Shown piece after piece: positions 35,301 to 42,698 of a stretch of DNA of 45,367 nt. Source of the stretch: Ardenticatenaceae bacterium (GTDB lineage Bacteria > Chloroflexota > Anaerolineae > Promineifilales > Promineifilaceae); NCBI GenBank assembly GCA_020634245.1, contig JACKCC010000031.1, forward strand, positions 1 to 45,367. The letters are read 5' to 3'. A program made the position numbers and the translations under genes. The notes under the pieces were generated by a model. That model made no database searches and was not told where the DNA came from. It saw nothing but the letters and a program-made list of their open reading frames with translations. The stretch's first letter is position 1. Each line of letters starts with the position of its first letter.

Positions 35301-37349
35301 TCGCCTGACTTTTTGTTGGCGCTGGCCAGCCATGCCCGGCAGCGCGGCGACAATTACGTGGCCAGCCTGTCCGACGGCTTGTTTCTGCTGGATGGCCAAC
35401 TGCGCGCGGGTGTGCCCATCATTATTCACACACTGCAAGATGCGGTGAAGTACGCCCATCCAGCCTGGCAGTGTTTAGACCGCTGGCGACGCACCTTTGA
35501 GGTAAGCCAGGACTTGCTGGAAGCGCCAACGGTAACGGAATTGAGCCTGCTGTACCCGGAATTGGAGCAGCTTCTGGCCCTGTTTGAAAAAGCGGAATAT
35601 TGGTCACCTACCTGGGAACTGCTACCGCCCATTTTGGCCAATTTACGCGACAGCAAACGAGTCGAATTGGCCGAAGACAGCCTGGTTTATCTGAATGAGG
35701 CGGCCATTTTCCTGAATGAGTTCTGGGACAATGTGGCCGAGATTCCGTTTAGTATTGACCGACCGCTGGTAGCGGCCATCGTCACGCGATGGACAGGCCT
35801 GGTAACGGCCGAAATTGAAGCGCTGCGCGGTCGGGCCGACCTGGCTGTGACGCTGAAAACCAAACGAATCGCACCCAGTGAACGGACGGACGTGGTGCTG
35901 GAGATTCGCAATAACGGCCGTGCCCCGGCGGAAAACTTAATCGTAGCTCTGGCTGAAAACCCGGCGTACATCTGGAACGGCCGTCCCACCATCATTCCTC
36001 TGCTTCCGCCCGGCCGCAGCCGCCAGGTTAGTTTTGTGATTGAAACGGCCGTTAAAGATCGCTTCCGGCTGGCCCTAAACCTCACTTACGACGACCGCAA
36101 CCAGCGCGGCAAACGTCTGGCCTTTGGCGACATGGTGCACCTGCTGCCGCCGACGCGTGAATTCCGGCCCATCGCCAATCCCTATTTGCCCGGCACGCCG
36201 CTGCGCCCCGACAGCGCCATCTTCTTCGGCCGGGATGATTTGTTCGCCTTCATCGCCGAAAACGCCGAGCGCGTTTCCCAGCACAATGTGCTGATTCTGG
36301 TCGGGCAGCGGCGCACCGGCAAAACGTCTATCTTGCTGCGGTTGGAACAGCATCTGCCGGCCACGCTGCTGCCGGTCTATATCGACTGCCAATCACTGGG
36401 CGTGACACCGGGAATGCCGGCTCTGCTCTACGATTTGGCCTGGCACATCGCCGATGGATTAGCGGCACGGGGCATCGATTTAGAGGTACCGGAGCCGGAG
36501 TTTTGGCAGGATGATCCGACGCGCCATTTCCAGCGCCGTTTTCTGCCCCACGTGCAGTCGCTGCTGCCGCCAGGCACGACGCTGCTCTTGGTTTTTGACG
36601 AATTTGAAGCGTTTGAGAATTTGGTGCAGGACAAAATTTTGCCGCCGACGCTGTTCCCTTACATGCGCCACCTGATGCAGCACAGCGAGGGGTTGAGCTT
36701 CGTCTTCGTCGGCACGCGCCGCCTGGAAGAGATGAGCGCCGATTACTGGTCGGTGCTGTTCAACATCGCCCTGTACCAAAAAATCGGCTACCTGGATGAT
36801 GCGGTCGCCCGGCGGCTGATTGAGGAGCCGGTCGCCCCCAATCTGGTGTACGATGACCTGGCTATTGACAAAATTTTGCGGGTCACGGCCGGACACCCCT
36901 ATTTCCTGCAGTTGGTTTGTTACACGCTGGTCAAGCAAGCCAATAAATTGCATAAAAGTTACGTGACGATTTCTGACGTGAATGCAGCGCTGGACGAGAT
37001 GTTGAGCCTGGGTGAAGTCCATTTTGCTTACCTGTGGCAGCGCTCGACTTATGGGGAAAAGGCATTGTTAACGGCCGTGTCCCACCTCATGGATCAAGAC
37101 ATGTCCTTCCACCCCGGCGACATGGTGCAGTACCTGGAACCGTACGGCATCCACCTCACCCCGGCCGACGTCACCACCGCTCTCAAAAGCCTGGTCGAAC
37201 GGGACATCCTGCAAGAAGTCACCGAAGGCACAACCGCCCTCTACGAACTCAAAATTGGATTAGTGGGTTTGTGGGTGGCCAAACAGAAAAGCCTGAGCCA
37301 ACTCTACAGCAGCAACGGAGAAGCGGTGAAACGGGGACAACATATTTGA
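32319..37349 (+). CDS. Giant membrane sensor: FG-GAP propeller, one TM helix, cytosolic ATPase
   Basis: About 1,676 residues. A signal segment at residues about 20-44 (hydrophobic core FSLILLLLFAPSSATAQA) leads to a long outer region with calcium-loop repeats of FG-GAP/VCBS type: DLNNDNIGEF, DWDGDGRSEI, DFNQDGQDEV, DINKDQANEL, DFDQDGEEEL and DLDNDGVPDM. A Pro-run and a single membrane helix (about 940-960, LIVLGVSILVFALFFW) follow. The inner part has a helical region, a CARDB-like domain (TLKTKRIAPSERTDVVLEIR), and an ATPase with Walker A GQRRTGKTS (near 1329) and Walker B LLLVFDEFEAF. The ATPase resembles the upstream DNA-binding protein. I chose the ATG at 32319; frames open further upstream overlap that gene. 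Substrate and output are unknown. Confidence 0.82.
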   Translation: MSGKSFTSRIAPYVSRFTIHGLQIAGFSLILLLLFAPSSATAQAQSPSYWQYRAAGRLQHVITADLNNDNIGEFVVVDEDGKVDILDANGAWQNSYNAAAPITAVQTVDTDDARRSPREIILALPNRLVLLAANGSELWQTPLTTLTTPPDLLASSSSETEQMWQAQYDAIPTAVESFDWDGDGRSEILVLLSTGQLQLFDGKGQLIWRYVRGSSPAQEIQPFMDVADFNQDGQDEVALGYFTAALRFSQLALIDRNGRLLWDQEQPISGRLTALTAVNLAGRNYIALGNNLGHLYVYDSSRQRFWFRTINRPVTALTQIPLSDGAGIAAGTDGGSVIAYNWEGHRQWTRNLALNADRNIIGLSGGPLLTPEDQPALAVTIEGADSTVPADVVLLSKNGRSLDTLIGAADSGRVWLLDINKDQANELLLARFSNLELLGFGVGASELASDWEYDLLGQPSSMLVVDFDQDGEEELLVGTKNGRIHRLNNDGSFSWVVNPGVAITHLAELPNPTTNTPDIIVVRSQLQPQSGSNGDIAEAKSWLAIRRANGEQVWEESLPTVITAVQVGNLNINDSPEIAVGTAGGDVIVFNSASNMLWQTQLPEPVTQLLIVRDSLTQSQAIVAATTHRLYLVNSDHVPWVMAIYDAPVQAVYPINQPGSSLSGLITFTDDGQVFAISLLGRPIPSWPFTIDGPLQRTLYAAELLAEEPLPKPAADSFLITTAEGTLRNLLIEEGQPRLSWLLTRLGNITSLFWGDLDNDGVPDMIVGDGDGRVSLYEVNPTLRQPDLKNRLNLGSPVFGLSILQRENRQNSDLLTVTQNGVVQLFRSQENLPPLLTKPQAEIIQGRYSLSVSIRDAERDNVVVGLEIFNPASQSWELQEEQQVIGGSGELFWILNAPPEAPAGVQYRFQYNDGFHQGIISPPAGPPPPPPPAINNSSLTGLIVLGVSILVFALFFWRQAQAPAAQASRFYRDLQQAPELTLRQMEARYRRNRGSPDFLLALASHARQRGDNYVASLSDGLFLLDGQLRAGVPIIIHTLQDAVKYAHPAWQCLDRWRRTFEVSQDLLEAPTVTELSLLYPELEQLLALFEKAEYWSPTWELLPPILANLRDSKRVELAEDSLVYLNEAAIFLNEFWDNVAEIPFSIDRPLVAAIVTRWTGLVTAEIEALRGRADLAVTLKTKRIAPSERTDVVLEIRNNGRAPAENLIVALAENPAYIWNGRPTIIPLLPPGRSRQVSFVIETAVKDRFRLALNLTYDDRNQRGKRLAFGDMVHLLPPTREFRPIANPYLPGTPLRPDSAIFFGRDDLFAFIAENAERVSQHNVLILVGQRRTGKTSILLRLEQHLPATLLPVYIDCQSLGVTPGMPALLYDLAWHIADGLAARGIDLEVPEPEFWQDDPTRHFQRRFLPHVQSLLPPGTTLLLVFDEFEAFENLVQDKILPPTLFPYMRHLMQHSEGLSFVFVGTRRLEEMSADYWSVLFNIALYQKIGYLDDAVARRLIEEPVAPNLVYDDLAIDKILRVTAGHPYFLQLVCYTLVKQANKLHKSYVTISDVNAALDEMLSLGEVHFAYLWQRSTYGEKALLTAVSHLMDQDMSFHPGDMVQYLEPYGIHLTPADVTTALKSLVERDILQEVTEGTTALYELKIGLVGLWVAKQKSLSQLYSSNGEAVKRGQHI

Positions 37350-37373
37350 TTAGCCTGTCAGCATTTCAGCAAA

Positions 37374-37721
37374 TCAGCCGGTTAGATGCTTTAAAGACTC
37401 GATTTCTTCTTCTCGCGCCTGAATATGTGCCTCTACCAAATCGATTTGATAATGGTCTGCAATTCGGATTACCTGAGCAATCACGTCAGCCAATTCATTT
37501 CCAATCTTTTTCCTATTGGCTTCATAACCCGGTTGCTTTTCACGATCGGTAAAGTAATAGTTCTCGACGATCATTACATATTTCGCCAATTCGCCAACCT
37601 GCTTGACTAACTCAATGATTGCCCCTTCTACCCCCCAGGGTCGGCCTTCGATTTTCTCAAATTGATGGTATACATCCCGATATAGTTCTATGGCATCTTG
37701 AAACGAGATTTCTTTATTCAT
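37374..37721 (-). CDS. MazG-like nucleotide pyrophosphohydrolase
   Basis: This 115-residue all-alpha protein has the MazG metal-site pattern in two helices: E-x-x-x-Q-x-x-E in AIIELVKQVGELAKYV and E-x-x-D in IGNELADVIAQVIRIAD. Such proteins hydrolyse (d)NTPs or related pyrophosphates with Mg2+. A GGGAGG ribosome-binding site lies just before the ATG. It converges with the giant sensor gene, only 24 bases between the stops, and follows SixA in the same direction. The substrate is not predictable; house-cleaning of damaged nucleotides is the usual role. Confidence 0.8.
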   Translation of the reverse strand: MNKEISFQDAIELYRDVYHQFEKIEGRPWGVEGAIIELVKQVGELAKYVMIVENYYFTDREKQPGYEANRKKIGNELADVIAQVIRIADHYQIDLVEAHIQAREEEIESLKHLTG

Positions 37722-37744
37722 CCGCCTCCCTTTCCTTTACCACG

Positions 37745-38236
37745 TTACCCTAACTCTTTTGGCCGCCAGAGATTGACCAGTTCACCGGTTGTTCCATCCT
37801 CGAACTCATGCCAGTGATTGATGGGCAGTGCAATTTGGGCCAGGGCCGCTGTGGGCATCTGCTCCCACAAACCGGTTAATTCCTCTAACAACTCCTCCAT
37901 CCCCGGATTGTGTCCTACGACCATGACTCGTTCCAGGCTGTCGTCAAGCTGGCGCAGCACGTCAATGTAAGCATCGGGATCGGCGTGGTAAAAGCTGCGC
38001 GTGGCGCGAATCTCCTGCTCGTAGCCGCCGGCTAGGGCGACGGCTTCGGCCGTGGCCAGGGCACGCTCGGCGCTGGAGGTGATGATGAGATCGGGGACTA
38101 AATCCTGTTCGCGCAGCAGTTTGCCCATGAGTGGTGCGTCTTGTTTGCCCCGGCTGTTTAACGGCCGTTCATAATCCGTCAACTGGGCGTTATCCCAACT
38201 CGATTTGGCGTGGCGTAGAATCAGTAATGTTTTCAT
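37745..38236 (-). CDS. sixA: SixA-type phosphohistidine phosphatase
   Basis: A 163-residue histidine-phosphatase-family protein of SixA size. RHAKSSWDN carries the catalytic RH motif, SSAERALATAEAV is a second active-site segment, and VGHNPGMEELLEEL carries the second catalytic histidine. SixA removes phosphate from histidine in phosphorelay or PTS proteins. Two ATGs are adjacent (38239 and 38236); the second gives better spacing from GGAGG. It is upstream of the MazG-like gene on the minus strand. No histidine kinase is in the window, so the target is unclear. Confidence 0.9.
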   Translation of the reverse strand: MKTLLILRHAKSSWDNAQLTDYERPLNSRGKQDAPLMGKLLREQDLVPDLIITSSAERALATAEAVALAGGYEQEIRATRSFYHADPDAYIDVLRQLDDSLERVMVVGHNPGMEELLEELTGLWEQMPTAALAQIALPINHWHEFEDGTTGELVNLWRPKELG

Positions 38237-38239
38237 CAT

Positions 38240-38340
38240 ACCTCCGTAAAAGTGATGCGTGATGCGTCATATGGTCATTCGTCATAACGAGAATACACAT
38301 GACGCATGACTGATGGCGTCATGACGAAATCGTACCCCAA
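38240..38340. repeat. GTGATGCGTGATGCGTCAT-type inverted repeat
   Basis: Repeated GTGATGCGT/CGTCAT units upstream of SixA and matching ATGACGCATGAC units to the right form an imperfect hairpin. It separates the divergent sixA and PP2C genes and ends about 30 bases before the PP2C promoter. No gene is seen in it. Confidence 0.55.
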
Positions 38341-38371
38341 TTAACCAAAAAATAGCAATCTGTTTTGCCTC

Positions 38372-38400
38372 TTGACAAAGTGTAAATAAAACACTATTAT
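38372..38400 (+). promoter_or_regulatory. Strong promoter of the PP2C-kinase operon
   Basis: Consensus TTGACA (-35), 17-base spacer, TATTAT (-10). The same boxes with the same spacing and the same flank GCCTCTTGACAAAGTGT occur at 42572-42600. The spacer is occupied by an operator palindrome. Confidence 0.85.
38379..38395. promoter_or_regulatory. AGTGT-N7-ACACT operator 1 (PP2C operon)
   Basis: AGTGT and ACACT half-sites seven bases apart lie exactly between the -35 and -10 boxes, where a bound protein would block RNA polymerase. Confidence 0.75.
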
Positions 38401-38412
38401 CTCACTACAATT

Positions 38413-38429
38413 AGTGTTATTTTCACACT
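38413..38429. promoter_or_regulatory. AGTGT-N7-ACACT operator 2 (PP2C operon)
   Basis: Second palindrome of the same form, just downstream of the expected start site, centre 34 bp from operator 1. The matching pair at the nicotinamidase promoter is 36 bp apart. Confidence 0.75.
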
Positions 38430-38461
38430 TATAACGACATTAAACAAATCATAAAGGAAAC

Positions 38462-39229
38462 ATGATCAGTCACGCGATGATTAACGGCCGTTCCCACCGG
38501 CTCATGCAGCAAAACAGCCACGATTTCGCCATCAGCGGCAGCCCCCGCCCTGGCACCGCGTATGGGCTGGTCTTGGATGGCTGCGGCAGCAAGTACAATC
38601 GTCAACCATCGAATAACGAGGTTGGTGCAAAGCTGTTGGGCCAATTTGCCGCCGCCTGGTTGAATAAGCAGTTAGCGGTTAGCCATGAGCAGTTAGCAAT
38701 GGATGATTTGTTGGTTGGGTTGTTTGATGGGTGTTTGGGCTTTATAGGTCAGGCAGTCGATTCAGTACCTTTTACCGATGAAGATGCGCGGGCGGCATTT
38801 GTGATGACTCATTGGCTGGCGACTTTGGTGGGGTTTGTGGTGGTGGGGGAAACGGCCGTTCTCTTTTGGCAAGGCGACGGCTACCTGTGCGTCAACGGCG
38901 ACGTCACCACTCTTGACAGCGGCAACCGGCCGGATTATTTGGCCTACCGGCTTCTGAGAACGGGTGAAGAGGTGAAGGGGCGAACGGGTGAGAAAATCAC
39001 CCCATCACCCTTTCAGCCCTTCACCCCTTCTTTTGTAACCGTCAACCGTGCCAACACACATTGGCTCGCCGTGGCCACCGACGGCTGGCAACCCGAATTG
39101 CTGGCGCAGTTGGCCGAACCGCGTTCCAGCTTGCATTTACAGCGCTGGCTCAACGTCCAGGCTCGGCAGTCAGGCAACTTTGAAGATGATGGAGCAATAG
39201 CGATTTGGCGGCTGGCAGCTAACTGTTAG
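38462..39229 (+). CDS. PP2C-type protein phosphatase
   Basis: This 255-residue protein has the spaced metal-binding aspartates of the PP2C fold: Asp39 in LVLDGCGSKYN, Asp207 in AVATDGW, and the last acidic pair near 241-243 in NFEDDGAIAIW. The N-terminal NGRSHRLMQQNSHDFAI matches the start of stress-linked bacterial PP2C proteins. It should dephosphorylate Ser/Thr on proteins, possibly targets of the kinase 30 bases downstream. Two degenerate repeat hairpins lie inside the gene (about 38668-38700 and 38961-39030), encoding poorly conserved insert-like segments. AAAGGA precedes the ATG, and the leader holds operator 2. This gene pair shares its promoter design with the nicotinamidase-VWA pair. 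Confidence 0.85.
   Translation: MISHAMINGRSHRLMQQNSHDFAISGSPRPGTAYGLVLDGCGSKYNRQPSNNEVGAKLLGQFAAAWLNKQLAVSHEQLAMDDLLVGLFDGCLGFIGQAVDSVPFTDEDARAAFVMTHWLATLVGFVVVGETAVLFWQGDGYLCVNGDVTTLDSGNRPDYLAYRLLRTGEEVKGRTGEKITPSPFQPFTPSFVTVNRANTHWLAVATDGWQPELLAQLAEPRSSLHLQRWLNVQARQSGNFEDDGAIAIWRLAANC
38961..39030. repeat. In-frame GGTGAAG/CTTCACC hairpin repeat inside the PP2C gene
   Basis: Left units such as CGGGTGAAGAGGTGAAGGGG face right units such as CCCTTTCAGCCCTTCACCCC across a short A-rich loop. The segment encodes a Gly/Thr/Lys then Pro/Phe-rich stretch between core PP2C motifs and looks like a repeat inserted in frame. Confidence 0.6.
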
Positions 39230-39259
39230 TAACCAGCTACCAGCTACCAACGACCAACC

Positions 39260-40963
39260 ATGACCACAACCATTTTCATCAACAACCGACGCATTCAACT
39301 TGATCCGGCGCAGCTCATCCAGTCTGGCGGCGAGGGAATGGTGTTTGGGCTGGATGAGGAAACGGCCGTTAAACTCTACCATCACCCCACACCACAGCAC
39401 GCTGCTAAACTGCGCCACCTGCTGGACAGCGATCTGGCCGTCCAACTGCCGCCAGCCGTCCTGGGACCAACCGCTTTGGCCATCGACTCGAACGGCACCA
39501 TTATCGGCTTCCAAATGCCACGCCTGCCCGCCGGCAGCCTGCCCATCAAAAAACTGTCCAATCCCCTCTTTTGGCAAAAGAACAGGTTGGACGTAACGGC
39601 CGTACTCCCCCTCCTGCAACAAATCCACGTCACCATCACCCACCTGCACCGCCTCAACATCGTCATCGGCGATTTAAACGATCATAATATTTTCTTCACC
39701 CTTTCGCCCCAGCGACCGAAGGTCGCCCACCCCTTCACCCTTTCATTCATCGACGTTGACAGCTACCAATTCACTCACCATCCCTGCCCGGTGGCCATGC
39801 CCGCCTTTCTCGATCCAACCCTCTACCACGTTACCGATTTCAGCCGCCAGCCCTACTTCACGCCGCTGACCGATTGGTACGCCTTCGCCGTATTGCTGGT
39901 CAAAAGTTTGCTGCAAGTTCATCCCTACAGCGGCGCCCACAATAATTACAAATCGCTGACGACACGAGCGCAGGCCCAAATCAGCGTGTTCGACCAATCC
40001 GTAACCTATCCGCAAACCGCCCGCCCACCCTACACCCTCTCCGACGACCTGCGCCACGCCTTCCACCGCATCTTCGACAAAGGCGAACGCTTCCCCTTCC
40101 CCGCCCTTTTGCTGGCGGCACAGCACGTCAACCGATTAATCCTCCAACCAACCAGCTACCAGCTACCAGCAGCTAACAACCAGCAACCAAGACTGCTTCT
40201 GGCAGCGGATGGCGTGATCGAACTGGTAAAAGTACAGCCCGACGGCCGTATCCACGCCATCGTCCGCGAAAACAACTGCTACAAATTAGTCCGGTTGGGT
40301 CTGGGCGGCAAATTGGACGAGATGGTCTTGTTTAACGGCCGTCCCGGTTATCGTTTCGCCATGTTTGAGAATTATCTGGCCGTCAACCCGCCTCAGGGTG
40401 GCCAACTGCTGATTTTGGATGTGGGCGGCTCCCAACCGCAAAAGGTAACGATGCTGGAGACGGCACTGTTCCGGGAAACGGCCGTATTCGCTGCCACCCA
40501 TCGCCACCTCTACCGAATCGCCGGGACGTGGATCATGCGCGGCGCGGTTCGCGACGGGATGTACGTCGAGGACGCCATCGCCACCGCCCATCGCCGGCAA
40601 ACCCGCTTCTGGGCCTCGCCGCTCACCGAGACTTTGGTTGGCTACCACCGTATCTTCGCCGAATACCGCTTCTTCCTCATCCACGAAGGCAGCAGCTACG
40701 ACATCTCCATCTCGCCGCTGGTTCAGGGGGAAAGTTTGGAGGGTACGGCCGTTACCTTCACCAACCACACCATCACTATCCAACGCACGATCAACCAACG
40801 CGGCCAGCAGCAGAATCACATCACTGTTTGCGATTTACGCGGCCAAATCCAGCAAACCTGGTTTGAATCGGCGAATGATGATGGGGTGGCAACGGCCGTT
40901 GTCCATCACCACCCTGCCGGCCAGCTTATCCAAAAAGCATCAGAACTGAAATTCGTGATTTAG
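39260..40963 (+). CDS. Protein kinase-like protein with C-terminal beta-rich domain
   Basis: This 567-residue protein has a compact kinase domain: glycine loop GGEGMVFG (residues 23-30), Lys38 in TAVKLY, catalytic GDLNDHN with Asp138 and Asn142, and a metal-binding DVD at 165-167 in place of DFG. After about residue 300 a second, beta-rich domain (repeats like VQPDGRIHAIVREN, GGQLLILDVGG) could be a propeller. It resembles COG4248-type kinases of TerY-P triads, but there the C-terminus is helix-hairpin-helix, so this fusion is different. It follows the PP2C gene by 30 bases without a clear ribosome-binding site. Short repeat segments occur in frame (around 39700-39745 and 40143-40190). Confidence 0.82.
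   Translation: MTTTIFINNRRIQLDPAQLIQSGGEGMVFGLDEETAVKLYHHPTPQHAAKLRHLLDSDLAVQLPPAVLGPTALAIDSNGTIIGFQMPRLPAGSLPIKKLSNPLFWQKNRLDVTAVLPLLQQIHVTITHLHRLNIVIGDLNDHNIFFTLSPQRPKVAHPFTLSFIDVDSYQFTHHPCPVAMPAFLDPTLYHVTDFSRQPYFTPLTDWYAFAVLLVKSLLQVHPYSGAHNNYKSLTTRAQAQISVFDQSVTYPQTARPPYTLSDDLRHAFHRIFDKGERFPFPALLLAAQHVNRLILQPTSYQLPAANNQQPRLLLAADGVIELVKVQPDGRIHAIVRENNCYKLVRLGLGGKLDEMVLFNGRPGYRFAMFENYLAVNPPQGGQLLILDVGGSQPQKVTMLETALFRETAVFAATHRHLYRIAGTWIMRGAVRDGMYVEDAIATAHRRQTRFWASPLTETLVGYHRIFAEYRFFLIHEGSSYDISISPLVQGESLEGTAVTFTNHTITIQRTINQRGQQQNHITVCDLRGQIQQTWFESANDDGVATAVVHHHPAGQLIQKASELKFVI
40143..40190. repeat. In-frame ACCAGCTACCAGCTA repeat inside the kinase gene
   Basis: Degenerate ACCAGCTACC units encode QPTSYQLPAANNQQP between the kinase and beta-rich domains. 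The same ACCAGCTACCAGCTACCA string lies between the PP2C and kinase genes (39234-39251), and TTAGCAGTTAGC-like units occur inside the PP2C gene. The interdomain linker may derive from the repeat. Confidence 0.6.
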
Positions 40964-40965
40964 GT

Positions 40966-42030
40966 TTACGGAGCAGCCAGCGGAAACGCTGCGGCACAGG
41001 TAAAGCCTACCGGCGCTTGCGGCTCGCTCCAGTTATATTCATCCAGAAATAAAGTGGCCGTCGTATCGCCAACGGTCAACTCAAAAATGTCCAATATAAT
41101 GTCATTATAGGGCAACGACCCAAGCCGTTCGTAAGAAACAGGCTCACCATTTGGCCCCAGCAGATTATCCAGGTAAGCCCGTTCTCGTGATGGCCCGCCA
41201 AATGCATCCCCGCCCACCTGGATAGCCTTTGCCTCGGTGTATCCATAAGCAACATCAATAGAAATTATGCAAGATTGGGCATTGCCACTGTCGCCAGACA
41301 GAAATTGGACCGATTCCATCATCGCGGCAAAGGCTGGCGCGCCCCGTGTGAACCATACTTCTGAGCCTCTGGACAGAGCAATGGCAAAAAAGGCCATCTC
41401 ATTGAACGGGTTAATAAACACAGCCTGACCAATATATGGTTTGTCAAATAATTCACCGCTAATTTCTGCGGTTATGCCCTCATCCAATCCCACCAGCATA
41501 GTGTAGGCTTGCCCCAATTCATAAGTGCCACCTGTACCAGTATTATTCACAAAATCGGCCACAAGTTCTTCCAACATATCTTCGTCACTCTTTCCGGCCA
41601 TCGCCGCTGCCGCATTAGGTATCCCTATGACGTTCAAGAGAATGACATTGTTTTCACCAGACATAGACATCAGCCCATAATTTACCGTCTCGTCCACTTC
41701 TGAATCATACCCTTCTGCTGGCTTGAGGGAAAAACCGCCATTTGCCACAACGACCGGATCACCCAAAACTACTACCGGCACTGGCGTGGGTGTATGGGTA
41801 GCCGTGGGCGTACTCGTATAGGTGGGCGAGGGCGTGTTGGTCAGGGTGGCTGTGGGCGTTGAAGTGGGGGTATCGGTAGGAATTAACGTAGGCGTCTGGG
41901 TTGCCGTGGCTGAGGGAGTAAAGGTAGGCTGAGGTACGGCCGTTGGCTCAGGCTGTACTCCCCCTGCACAGGCCACTAAACTGAACATGGTTATTACAAT
42001 ACTCAATAAGAAAAATCGGACCGGAATCAT
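40966..42030 (-). CDS. Lipoprotein with Thr/Pro linker, unknown function
   Basis: This 354-residue protein has a signal peptide ending in the lipobox LVAC (Cys21), then about 60 residues of repeated TPT/TPS units, a linker style common in Chloroflexota surface proteins, and a globular domain from about residue 85 (GGFSLKPAEGYDSEVDE) with cysteines near the end. I do not recognise the domain. The ATG at 42030 is chosen because AGGAGAG lies upstream and the signal peptide follows at once; upstream in-frame codons look non-coding. It converges with the kinase gene with two bases between stops. A surface-exposed partner of the nearby signalling proteins is possible but unsupported. Confidence 0.8.
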   Translation of the reverse strand: MIPVRFFLLSIVITMFSLVACAGGVQPEPTAVPQPTFTPSATATQTPTLIPTDTPTSTPTATLTNTPSPTYTSTPTATHTPTPVPVVVLGDPVVVANGGFSLKPAEGYDSEVDETVNYGLMSMSGENNVILLNVIGIPNAAAAMAGKSDEDMLEELVADFVNNTGTGGTYELGQAYTMLVGLDEGITAEISGELFDKPYIGQAVFINPFNEMAFFAIALSRGSEVWFTRGAPAFAAMMESVQFLSGDSGNAQSCIISIDVAYGYTEAKAIQVGGDAFGGPSRERAYLDNLLGPNGEPVSYERLGSLPYNDIILDIFELTVGDTTATLFLDEYNWSEPQAPVGFTCAAAFPLAAP

Positions 42031-42252
42031 TTTATTCTCTCCTGGACTTCCCCCTTGCGGGGCATATTTGTTCTTTATGGACAAAAGAACAGCCTTTCAA
42101 GGTCACTCTCCGAATTTCGTCTGAGGATCGTTCTTGAAAGGCTTAACTCAATTATATAACGATATTTTCTTGAGAATACACACACGTTTTTTTGATTTGC
42201 CCAACTGCCGCAGTATAATCGTAACAATTCATCATCTACTCGAGGGAACATC

Positions 42253-42498
42253 ATGCGTATATCACAATTTATCTCCAAACTAACCGCCGCAATCATTCTG
42301 GCTTTATTCGTTTTTATGCCAACGGCCGTTCATGCCGCCGGAACTACCGCTCAAACCGAAGGCAGCGGCGCCGGCGTCGGCATCGTTTTGGGCTTGTTAG
42401 CTCTCATCCTTATCCTCTTAGCCGTCGTCGCCGTGATTGGCGCGGTGGCCCTGGGCATTATTGGTATCGGCTATAACAGCATTCAAGGCGACGATTAA
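42253..42498 (+). CDS. Small secreted/membrane protein of 81 residues
   Basis: A signal peptide (residues 1-28, ending AVHA) is followed by a Gly/Thr-rich stretch and one strong membrane helix (about 43-70, GIVLGLLALILILLAVVAVI), then a short polar tail ending QGDD. GAGGGA precedes the ATG. After signal cleavage it would be a membrane peptide of about 53 residues. It lies between the lipoprotein (divergent) and the nicotinamidase operon and has its own terminator. I do not recognise the family; the function is unknown. Confidence 0.7.
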   Translation: MRISQFISKLTAAIILALFVFMPTAVHAAGTTAQTEGSGAGVGIVLGLLALILILLAVVAVIGAVALGIIGIGYNSIQGDD

Positions 42499-42525
42499 CG
42501 GCCGTTCCCCAACATCTCAGCCTTC

Positions 42526-42570
42526 AAAGCAGCCAGTGGACAAGTCCACTGGCTGCTTTTATTTTTGCCT
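42526..42570 (+). terminator. Strong rho-independent terminator after the small membrane protein
   Basis: A perfect 16-bp inverted repeat (AAAGCAGCCAGTGGAC, 42526-42541, with 42544-42559) is followed by TTTTATTTTT. It ends the small gene and lies just upstream of the nicotinamidase promoter. Confidence 0.9.
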
Positions 42571-42571
42571 C

Positions 42572-42600
42572 TTGACAAAGTGTCAGTAATACACTATTAT
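42572..42600 (+). promoter_or_regulatory. Strong promoter of the nicotinamidase-VWA operon
   Basis: TTGACA, 17-base spacer, TATTAT, identical in boxes and flank to the promoter at 38372-38400. Confidence 0.85.
42579..42595. promoter_or_regulatory. AGTGT-N7-ACACT operator 1 (nicotinamidase operon)
   Basis: Palindrome between the -35 and -10 boxes, at the same position relative to them as in the PP2C operon; only the seven-base centre differs. Confidence 0.75.
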
Positions 42601-42614
42601 ATCTTTATGCATTT

Positions 42615-42631
42615 AGTGTTATTCTAACACT
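42615..42631. promoter_or_regulatory. AGTGT-N7-ACACT operator 2 (nicotinamidase operon)
   Basis: Second palindrome downstream of the -10 box, centre 36 bp from operator 1, followed by a 67-base leader to the ATG. Confidence 0.75.
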
Positions 42632-42698
42632 TACAATCATAAACCGAATCATCAATCTAAAATCAATTCGTAAATTCAATTGTAACGGAGGCAAAATC

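Noticed and set aside
38961..39030. Repeat inside the PP2C gene as a CRISPR or frameshift
   Set aside because: Units are short, degenerate and palindromic without spacers, and the reading frame continues to the last PP2C motif.
42579..42631. Paired palindromes as NrdR boxes
   Set aside because: NrdR boxes have the opposite half-site order (ACAC...GTGT) and tighter symmetry; these are AGTGT...ACACT with a seven-base centre, and no nrd genes are present.
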